A stretch of 64,000 bases of DNA from an uncultured Gammaproteobacteria bacterium (GTDB taxonomy: Bacteria > Pseudomonadota > Gammaproteobacteria > Pseudomonadales > Pseudohongiellaceae), in NCBI GenBank assembly GCA_913060495.1, contig CAJXRP010000016.1:1-64000 (forward strand), given 5' to 3'. The translations under genes and the position numbers were made by a program. Below the pieces are notes generated by a model, which saw only the letters and a list, made by a program, of their open reading frames with translations, was not told the origin of the DNA and ran no database searches. This document shows positions 36,037-42,593 of the stretch, piece after piece; position 1 is the stretch's first letter; each line of letters opens with the position of its first letter.

Positions 36037-38086
36037 ATGGCAGTTTGAAAGCGACGAGTTCGGGGCTGTACTCTCGGTCACCGATCGCGACAAGTATGTA
36101 CTGTTCGCCTTCATGTAAGTAGCTGATTGGAGGCCCGGATGTGCCCGCTTCCAATTCGACTTCCCAAACGATATCGCCAGACTCCTTGTTGTAGGCTCTG
36201 AACATCGGACCGCCACTGTTGGTGGCAATCTCGACTGGCATTTCCCTAGGGATACGCCCGCCAGGTCTCTGATTGGTAAGGCCCTCACCGAGGAACAGTA
36301 GAGTCTTAGTAAGCAGCGGCGATGGTCTGCCCGGTAAGCCCAGTTGACCGAGTTCTAGGTCCACCAGATCAGGATGATCGGTAGGGCCGTCTCCATTAGG
36401 CACCATCCATACATGTTCGCCGGTGTTCATATCGATAGCCGTAATGCGTCCATAGGGAGGCTTAAATAGCGGCAGCCCACGAGGGCCCGCGATCCAGCGT
36501 CTGGCGCCTTTCACATAACTGAGGTTCGTGACTTCAGGATCACCGGGCAAAATATCGGCGACGAAGGCAGATGTTATGGAGGGTATGTACAAGTATCCGG
36601 TTTCGGGATCGAAGGCCGCACCCTGAACGTCAGCACCACCTTGTGAGCCGGGTAATTGAATGGTGCCCTGAGTGCCGTTTGGATCATCGCTGCGAATCGA
36701 TGGCGGCGTGAAAAGAGGGCCTGTCACGTAGCTATTGAAAATCTCCAAGGCTTCGGCGCGTAGCTCCGGCGTAAAATCGATCAAGTTATCAACCGTTGCC
36801 CCCTGACGATCGAAAGGTGCGGGTCGAGTTGGAAAGGGTTGCGTAGGAGAGGTGACTTCACCAGGTACATCGGACTGTGGTACCTCTCGCTCTTCGATTT
36901 CCCAGATGGGCTCGCCTGTTTCGCGGTTAAAAACGAAGGCGAAGGCCTGTTTGGTTAGTTGCGTAACGGCCTTTACTGGTTCGCCATCGACGGTGATATC
37001 CATCAAGATTGGTGCAGCGGGTGGATCGTAATCCCAAAGTCCATGATGAACCGTTTGGTAGTGCCAGACACGATCGCCGGTCTCGGCATCGACTGCTACT
37101 AAGGACTGACTAAATAGATTGTCGCCAATGCGATGGCCGCCATACATATCATTAGTAGAAGATGAAATAGGCATATACACGAGGCCTAGCTCTTCATCGG
37201 CACTGAATAGTGCCCAGACCGGAGAGTGCCCTGTGTAGGACCAGGATCGGTCTTGCCAGCTTGCCGTGCCGAACTGCCCTTCCTGTGGAATGGTATTGTA
37301 GGTCCAGCGCAATTCGCCGGTGCGTACATCGAAGGCATGTACATCGCCGCGGAACGCCTCTTTATTAGAGAATGTGTCCGACATGGATTGGCCGATGAGG
37401 ACTACGTCTCGCACAATAGTCGGCACGCCGCCCCAGCGGAATCGCTCGGAACCCTCAGGCATCAGCTGCAGGCTGGTGCGGCCTTCGACTCCGAAGCCCT
37501 CAATGGGCTCGCCGTTGTCGGCATTTAGGGCATATAGATAGACACCACGTTGCACTAGAATGCGTCGGTCGTCGCCTTCGCTCCAGTAGGCAACGCCGCG
37601 GGTATTCGCTCCAGGCAGTCCGTCCACTCCATCGTGTGGCTCCTGAACCCAGATTGTCTCTCCAGTACCGGGATTGAATGCTTCCACCAAGCCTACGCCG
37701 TTCGGTACATAGGCGATGCCATTCTTCACTATGGGGGCAGATATCCAGTTCGACGTGTAGCGCTGGGCTGGATTCATGGTGGAGTAATAGGCATCTAGTG
37801 CAGGCCTTCTCCAGGCGATTTCAAGCTCCGCTACATTACTAGCATCGATTTGGTCGAGGCCGGTGTATTTGGATTGTCCATTGTCTGCGGCGTAGGCTCC
37901 CCATTCACCCTCTGGAGATGGCTCGGTTTGTGCCGCTGGTGGCTCCGGAGCGGCACTAGCCACGGGGGCTGCAGGCGCTTCAGGGGCAGGCTCTGGGCTG
38001 CAGCTCAGTAACAGAGCGGTGAGAGTGACTAGGCTGAGAGTGCGAAGTGAGTGCGAAGGCATTGTTATTGTAGTTGGCCAGCTCAT
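36035..38086 (-). CDS. PQQ-dependent dehydrogenase lipoprotein (quinoprotein glucose dehydrogenase family)
   Basis: I place the start at the ATG at 38086 (MSWPTTIT), 8 nt after GAGG; the longer frame adds 10 residues. The 683-residue protein has a lipoprotein signal with lipobox LLSC (C29) followed by a Pro/Ala/Glu-rich linker (about 30-60), so it is membrane-anchored in the periplasm. The rest is an eight-bladed PQQ propeller with WGAYAADNGQSKYTGLDQI, many Ala-x-Asp-x-x-T-G-x-x-x-W-type blade motifs and VWHYQTVHHGLWDYDPPAAP. There is no cytochrome domain and no pqq synthesis gene nearby. It probably oxidises an alcohol or sugar and passes electrons to quinone or a cytochrome. Confidence 0.85.
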   Translation of the reverse strand: MSWPTTITMPSHSLRTLSLVTLTALLLSCSPEPAPEAPAAPVASAAPEPPAAQTEPSPEGEWGAYAADNGQSKYTGLDQIDASNVAELEIAWRRPALDAYYSTMNPAQRYTSNWISAPIVKNGIAYVPNGVGLVEAFNPGTGETIWVQEPHDGVDGLPGANTRGVAYWSEGDDRRILVQRGVYLYALNADNGEPIEGFGVEGRTSLQLMPEGSERFRWGGVPTIVRDVVLIGQSMSDTFSNKEAFRGDVHAFDVRTGELRWTYNTIPQEGQFGTASWQDRSWSYTGHSPVWALFSADEELGLVYMPISSSTNDMYGGHRIGDNLFSQSLVAVDAETGDRVWHYQTVHHGLWDYDPPAAPILMDITVDGEPVKAVTQLTKQAFAFVFNRETGEPIWEIEEREVPQSDVPGEVTSPTQPFPTRPAPFDRQGATVDNLIDFTPELRAEALEIFNSYVTGPLFTPPSIRSDDPNGTQGTIQLPGSQGGADVQGAAFDPETGYLYIPSITSAFVADILPGDPEVTNLSYVKGARRWIAGPRGLPLFKPPYGRITAIDMNTGEHVWMVPNGDGPTDHPDLVDLELGQLGLPGRPSPLLTKTLLFLGEGLTNQRPGGRIPREMPVEIATNSGGPMFRAYNKESGDIVWEVELEAGTSGPPISYLHEGEQYILVAIGDREYSPELVAFKLP

Positions 38087-38162
38087 GGGAATTACCTCTT
38101 TGGGTAGTAATTTCAATCGTTGTCTCGATTCTAACCAATTTCTAGTTTTTTTACTTCTCTAG

Positions 38163-38188
38163 TGATCCAGCCATCTAACAGTTGCGTA
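38163..38188 (+). promoter_or_regulatory. ECF (ChrR-partner type) sigma-factor promoter
   Basis: TGATCC (38163-38168) and CGTA (38185-38188) are separated by 16 nt. This is the -35/-10 combination of promoters read by RpoE/ChrR-type ECF sigma factors of Rhodobacter (ECF11). It lies directly upstream of a sigma/ChrR gene pair, so it implies autoregulation. Its start point near 38195 argues against translation starting at 38199. Confidence 0.75.
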
Positions 38189-38267
38189 TTTAAGGGCTAT
38201 GTACAGAAATTATGCAAAACAAGATGTCTTTAGCAATGAGGTGGGGCTAACTGTTAGACTTGCCTCT

Positions 38268-38873
38268 ATGAATACCTCCACTACAAGCTTAGACACCGAA
38301 GAGGCTGAAGACTCAGCCGTCTCTGATGAATCCCTGTTAATAGCAGTTGGAAATACTCAGGATATTAACGCCTTCAATCAATTGTTCGAGCGCTTCTCGA
38401 AGAAGATCTTCGCGTTGGGCATGAAGCTCACACGCAACGAGCAGTTAGCCAACGACCTTATTCAAGAAGCCATGTTGAATGTTTGGCAGAAAGCACCGTT
38501 GTATGACCTAGATAAGGGGTCGGCAAAGGGCTGGATATTCACGCTGAGTCGCAACCGCTGTTTCGATATGTTGCGTAAGCAGAAACGTCAACCAAGCACT
38601 ATCAGTGCTGACGATATTTGGCCGCTCGAGTCTGGGGCTGAACCTGCCTCGGTTCATGATGATATGGCAGGGCAGCAAGTTGAGTTAAGTCTGATTGAGG
38701 GCTATTTCGATCAGCTCTCTGATCCACAGCGAGCTGTGGTTGAACAAATATATATTAAAGATCGCACACATGAAGAAGCGGCCGCTTATCTACAGATTCC
38801 TCTAGGAACTCTGAAATCGCGTCTGCGCCTTGGTGTGGCGAAACTCCGAAATTTGATTGGCGTCGACCAGTAA
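38268..38873 (+). CDS. ECF-family RNA polymerase sigma factor, ChrR-linked
   Basis: From ATG 38268 the protein has 201 residues; a 224-residue frame opens at 38199, but the ECF promoter would start transcription only a few bases before that. Sigma region 2 is visible (AFNQLFERFSKKIFALGMKLT, NDLIQEAMLNVWQKAPLYD, GWIFTLSRNRCFDMLRKQKRQ) and sigma region 4 (DPQRAVVEQIYIKDRTHEEAAAYLQIPLGTLKSRLR), with a charged linker. The WQKAxLYD...WIFTLSRNR pattern is that of the RpoE-ChrR singlet-oxygen group. It would be held inactive by the product of the next gene, which overlaps it only in non-coding extension. Ribosome-binding site weak. Confidence 0.85.
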   Translation: MNTSTTSLDTEEAEDSAVSDESLLIAVGNTQDINAFNQLFERFSKKIFALGMKLTRNEQLANDLIQEAMLNVWQKAPLYDLDKGSAKGWIFTLSRNRCFDMLRKQKRQPSTISADDIWPLESGAEPASVHDDMAGQQVELSLIEGYFDQLSDPQRAVVEQIYIKDRTHEEAAAYLQIPLGTLKSRLRLGVAKLRNLIGVDQ

Positions 38874-38958
38874 AAATAACCCTGTAGTGTCTATTGAGAC
38901 AGTGCTTGTTACTGAGTTCACGAAAAATTGTAAAAGAAATTTGAGAAAGAGGAATGCA

Positions 38959-39666
38959 ATGAATACCGAAGTAAAACTGCACCCATCCACTGAATTGCTG
39001 AACCAGTTCATTCAAGGCGAACTGGTTACAGGAAAGAGCGTAGTCGTATCCGCGCATATGGAGCTGTGCAAATCATGCCGCGCCAAAGCTGAAGAACTGC
39101 AGGCTCATGCGGTTTCCTCATGGGTTGATCCTGGTAGCGCATTGCAATCTGATCAGCCTAGCGAAGTTGACTATTCGAGCATGCTTGCGAGTATCGTAAA
39201 GTCACCACAAATAAAGTCTGAGCCGATTGAAGAATTGGTTGAGATTGACATCGATGTGCTAAACCACAGCATTAAGTTACCTAAGGTTCTAGCCAAGGCT
39301 GCATCCGAAGGTCTGCAATGGAAGAAGGTTGCCGGTGGAATTAGTGAGGCACATCTGTTCCTGGACAATGAGACTCTTTGTGAATTTATTTACATGGCCC
39401 CTGGATGCCAGGTGCCTGTGCATACCCATCAGGGTAGTGAATCAACTCTGGTATTGGATGGTAGCTTTGAAGATGAGTTAGGCGAATACAAGGCTTCAGA
39501 TTTCATTATTCGAGACGGACAGCACAATCATCAGCCGCGCTCTAAAGAAGGTTGTCTCTGTTTTGCCGTGTTGGACAGCCCATTGAAATTCACAGAGGGC
39601 TTGGCCAGATTGATGAATCCTATTAATAGCTACAAATTCAAGAAGGCGACTTCTAGATTAGCTTAG
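38959..39666 (+). CDS. chrR: ChrR-type zinc-binding anti-sigma factor with cupin domain
   Basis: The ATG at 38959 has GAGGA 5 nt upstream and gives 235 residues. Anti-sigma zinc ligands H8, H33, C37 and C40 are spaced exactly like H6, H31, C35 and C38 of Rhodobacter ChrR. A linker (about 50-95) leads to a cupin domain with H155, H157 and E161 (PVHTHQGSES) and a histidine near 189-191, the second metal site. In Rhodobacter ChrR releases sigma-E on singlet oxygen or organic hydroperoxide stress. The same logic is inferred here. It is cytoplasmic: no signal or membrane segment. Confidence 0.88.
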   Translation: MNTEVKLHPSTELLNQFIQGELVTGKSVVVSAHMELCKSCRAKAEELQAHAVSSWVDPGSALQSDQPSEVDYSSMLASIVKSPQIKSEPIEELVEIDIDVLNHSIKLPKVLAKAASEGLQWKKVAGGISEAHLFLDNETLCEFIYMAPGCQVPVHTHQGSESTLVLDGSFEDELGEYKASDFIIRDGQHNHQPRSKEGCLCFAVLDSPLKFTEGLARLMNPINSYKFKKATSRLA

Positions 39667-39678
39667 CACCACTTCCTT

Positions 39679-40353
39679 TTAGGCTTGAGATTTGCGCTGC
39701 GCATCGATATTCATAGCGATAGAGATGCGCTCTCGCTTTCCAGTATAAGGCCTTACTCCGTGGCGTAACCACGCCGGAAAAACCACTAGATTGCCCCGCG
39801 CGAGTTGCAGCTCCACCTCGTAATGTTGGGGCTGGCCATCGATTCCCATCATGCGAACCGCCGGGTTATGCATAGCCGCCATGGGAAACCTAGGATCCTC
39901 GAGGTAGAAGGCCCCACCGACATCTTCGGAACAGTCTGTTTCATCTCCCATATCCAGATAGAGCACCGCCGCCCAAAGGTTCCCAGGATGGGCATGCATG
40001 TGATTCAAGCCTCCAGCGGAGCTTATGTTAGCCCACATGCGTAGCTGCCATTGGTAACTATCCGGGCTTGCTTCCTGAAAATGAGTCATGCGTTTGGCGA
40101 CATTGATCGCAGCTTCTGCGAGCTTGTTTGCTGCATCGCCTCCCCACTGCAGCATATCGGTGTCCGAATGCCAGCCGCCGAAGTTTGAACGTTTCAGACC
40201 TGAGTTTTGTTGCTGGTTCTTCCGAACACTCTTTTCCAATTCCTGCATCAGAGAATCGCCGTCCTTTAATCGGCAATACGCTATCGGAGTCTCGAAAAAG
40301 CCGACCTGTTGGGCTTCAATTCGAAGAGGGACTTGCTGTAGGGGATTCGTCAT
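39679..40353 (-). CDS. Putative 2-oxoglutarate/Fe(II) oxygenase (TIGR02466 type)
   Basis: The 224-residue protein has a double-stranded beta-helix core: NHMHAHPGNLWAAVLYLD supplies the first metal histidines (H118/H120/H122 region) and VVFPAWLRHGVRPYTG...RISIAMN supplies H198 and the C-terminal arginine for the co-substrate. This fits the small TIGR02466 family of predicted Fe/2OG dioxygenases. Substrate unknown. It converges on chrR with a 12-bp gap and diverges from the Pho-controlled gene on the right. Confidence 0.75.
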   Translation of the reverse strand: MTNPLQQVPLRIEAQQVGFFETPIAYCRLKDGDSLMQELEKSVRKNQQQNSGLKRSNFGGWHSDTDMLQWGGDAANKLAEAAINVAKRMTHFQEASPDSYQWQLRMWANISSAGGLNHMHAHPGNLWAAVLYLDMGDETDCSEDVGGAFYLEDPRFPMAAMHNPAVRMMGIDGQPQHYEVELQLARGNLVVFPAWLRHGVRPYTGKRERISIAMNIDAQRKSQA

Positions 40354-40461
40354 AACGCTTGTGATGGTAGAACAGCAACCATTACAGAATTATGACGAGG
40401 CTTTAGAAAAAGCGCCTGTTGGTCTTGGATGACGCGCTGACTAGTTCAGCACAGGCAGAAA

Positions 40462-40517
40462 CTGTAAAAAAACTGCAATCAAATCGTCGCATAACTGCAA
40501 CATGGCAGTTCTATCAT
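40462..40517 (+). promoter_or_regulatory. PhoB-box array and -10 upstream of the beta-helix gene
   Basis: Seven-base half-sites recur every 11 bp: CTGTAAA (40462), CTGCAAT (40473), a degenerate TCGTCGC (40484) and CTGCAAC (40495), separated by A/T-rich tetranucleotides (AAAA, CAAA, ATAA). The PhoB consensus is CTGTCAT-N4-CTGTCAT. A -10-like TATCAT (40512-40517) follows exactly 10 bp after the last half-site, the spacing of PhoB-activated promoters. No good -35 is present. Confidence 0.72.
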
Positions 40518-40573
40518 TGCTGCACTTAATTAATTTCTTAATTTACATCTGACTAGTAGACGAAGGAGTCTAA

Positions 40574-42334
40574 ATGAAATTTAAGCGCACGAAAATGAAT
40601 GCTATTGCCAGCGGTGTTGCTCTAGGACTTGCGGCGATGAGTGCACAGGCCGCAGATCAACCAACTTTAACAACGGCAGGCGCCCAGAGTAGCGCGGTTT
40701 TCACAGGAGGAGCGACGATCAATGGTGGCGCCAGTTTTCTTGCGGCCGTTCCAGCTGACTCCGCAGTAGACTTGTTGGTAACTATCAAGCCGGCGGCAGC
40801 GGATGTGGGTAAGGCTGGTAACTTGGTAGTTATTATTAATGTGCCCGGCGCGGGATTCTTCATTCAGGATTCTTCAGGTGCTTTCGCGCCGTGGACGCAA
40901 GCTGACCCAATCGTTGCCGCTAGCTCTAAGACGCTTTCGGCTTCTGAGCCACTTACTATTTTCTCTGGCCTGGTTGGTAGCGCAGTTGGTGCGACAGGCG
41001 TCGACGTACAGGCCTTCGTAGGCTACTACACTGACTCGATTGCAAACCTGACGTATTCATCGACCCCTGCGAGTTTCTCAATCGCGGCGCCAGCGTCTTC
41101 GAGTTGTCCTGCAAACACCACTGCGATCTCCGGTACGTTCAAAGACAAAGCAGTCTGCTCGCTAAGTGGCAGAATCGAATCCGATACACATCTGACCTCC
41201 AACTTCTCCTATATTTTGGACGGTGCCGTATTCATCGGAGCGGACGAGGTGAGTGGTTCTAAGACTAAGCTAGTAATAGATGAAGGCACTTACGTCTTTG
41301 GTCAGCAAGGATTAAATTTTCTGACTATTGCGCGTAACGGGCAACTGCATGCGAACGGCAGTGCGAGTAAGCCGGTGATCTTCACCTACGAGGGTGACGA
41401 TACCGCGACCGCTACTACAAGTGGGCAATGGGGCGGCATTATCCTGAACGGCAACGCGCCTCTGAACGTGGGCGGCGGAACAGCCGAGGGTGAGGGCTCA
41501 ACTGGACTGTACGGTGGTTCCAATTCTGCTGATAGCAGCGGTGTACTGACCTACGTACAGGTTAAATATGCAGGACAGAATATTACTGAAGACAATGAGC
41601 TGAATGGCATCGCGTTTCAGGGTACGGGTTCCGGTACCCTCGTTGACTATGTGCAGGTTCACAACAATTCTGACGATGGCATCGAATTCTTCGGCGGCAC
41701 TACGAATGCGAAACATATCGTCTTGACTGGCAATGAAGATGACGCGCTTGATTGGACCTTCGGTTGGACTGGCAAGGCGCAATTCATTGCCATTAAACAA
41801 AACACTGCCAGTGAGCATTGTATCGAAGCAGACAACAATGGTGATAATAACGACGCGCTACCACGCTCGAATCCCACGATCTCTAACCTGACTTGTGCGG
41901 GTGCGAGCAGTGGTGGCGATGCAGGATTTAGATTGCGTGAAGGTACATCCGCGAAGATATCAAATGTAGTTATGTCTGCGCACAATGCCTATTGTCTCGA
42001 CATCGACCAGACAGCAACGTTCGCCAATGCCGGCGGCTCAATTGCTGCTCTGAACGGTAACCTGACTCTGACGAACTCACGTTTAGTCACCGGTTGTCCG
42101 TTTAGCGCTAGTGATGGAGATACCTTTTCGGTGGCGGAATTCTTCACGGCGCAAGCTGGAAGCTCCTTGGGCGAGGTCGATCTGATGGGTTCTAGCGGAT
42201 GGATGAACGGACCGATCTTAAACGCGATAAGCCCTTCGATTCCCACAGACTCTTTCTTCGACCAAGTCGACTACATCGGCGCGGTGAAAGATAGCAGCTC
42301 TGATTGGACGGCAGGCTGGACTTATTCTGACTAG
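40574..42334 (+). CDS. Secreted parallel-beta-helix protein, Pho-controlled, partner of a TonB receptor
   Basis: The 586-residue protein has a signal peptide cleaved after AQA (about residue 26), a beta-rich N-terminal domain (about 30-170), a short Cys-containing junction (SSSCPANTT, KAVCSLSG) and a long right-handed beta-helix (about 185-550). It shows VIDEGTYVFG, FLTIARNGQLHANGSASKP, GQWGGIILNGNAPLN, GVLTYVQVKYAG, GSGTLVDYVQVHNNSDDGIEFFGGT and DDALDWTFGWTGKAQF. These repeats match proteins found beside TonB receptors in marine bacteria and Bacteroidetes; I know no assigned function. An AGGAG-like GAAGGAG precedes the ATG. The PhoB boxes suggest a role in phosphorus acquisition, for example binding or processing a phosphorus compound at the cell surface. 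Confidence 0.75.
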   Translation: MKFKRTKMNAIASGVALGLAAMSAQAADQPTLTTAGAQSSAVFTGGATINGGASFLAAVPADSAVDLLVTIKPAAADVGKAGNLVVIINVPGAGFFIQDSSGAFAPWTQADPIVAASSKTLSASEPLTIFSGLVGSAVGATGVDVQAFVGYYTDSIANLTYSSTPASFSIAAPASSSCPANTTAISGTFKDKAVCSLSGRIESDTHLTSNFSYILDGAVFIGADEVSGSKTKLVIDEGTYVFGQQGLNFLTIARNGQLHANGSASKPVIFTYEGDDTATATTSGQWGGIILNGNAPLNVGGGTAEGEGSTGLYGGSNSADSSGVLTYVQVKYAGQNITEDNELNGIAFQGTGSGTLVDYVQVHNNSDDGIEFFGGTTNAKHIVLTGNEDDALDWTFGWTGKAQFIAIKQNTASEHCIEADNNGDNNDALPRSNPTISNLTCAGASSGGDAGFRLREGTSAKISNVVMSAHNAYCLDIDQTATFANAGGSIAALNGNLTLTNSRLVTGCPFSASDGDTFSVAEFFTAQAGSSLGEVDLMGSSGWMNGPILNAISPSIPTDSFFDQVDYIGAVKDSSSDWTAGWTYSD

Positions 42335-42346
42335 CCCTGCTGTTGA

Positions 42347-42386
42347 GCTCAGTAAAGCAAGGCGGTATAGGTCTGCTTTACTGAGC
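42347..42386 (+). terminator. 13-bp perfect stem-loop between beta-helix and receptor genes
   Basis: GCTCAGTAAAGCA (42347-42359) pairs perfectly with TGCTTTACTGAGC (42374-42386) around a 14-nt loop, 13 bp after the beta-helix stop. No T-run follows at once, but a U-rich stretch begins about 20 nt later. It is either a terminator or an mRNA-stabilising hairpin that lets the abundant partner be made in excess of the receptor. Confidence 0.55.
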
Positions 42387-42499
42387 CCACGAACAAAAAT
42401 CTCGATTTATTCTATTTTATTTCTTGGGGGCGCTCGTCGTCCCTATTTTTTTGCCAACAATTTCAGTTCCTCTAAGAAATCATCGCAGAAAGATTACTA

Positions 42500-42555
42500 T
42501 TGAAATATTTCTGCAATGTAACTGAAATATCACTGTCACAGAGTCGCAATAAACT
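42500..42555 (+). promoter_or_regulatory. PhoB-box array and -10 upstream of the TonB receptor
   Basis: Four consecutive half-sites at exact 11-bp steps: TTGAAAT (42500), CTGCAAT (42511), CTGAAAT (42522) and CTGTCAC (42533), with spacers ATTT, GTAA and ATCA. The last pair, CTGAAAT-ATCA-CTGTCAC, is the best Pho box in the window. A -10-like TAAACT (42550-42555) follows after exactly 10 bp. The receptor start is 38 bp further on. Confidence 0.82.
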
Positions 42556-42593
42556 ACCTGCTTCAAAACAATTTACTAATTGGAGCAAACCAA

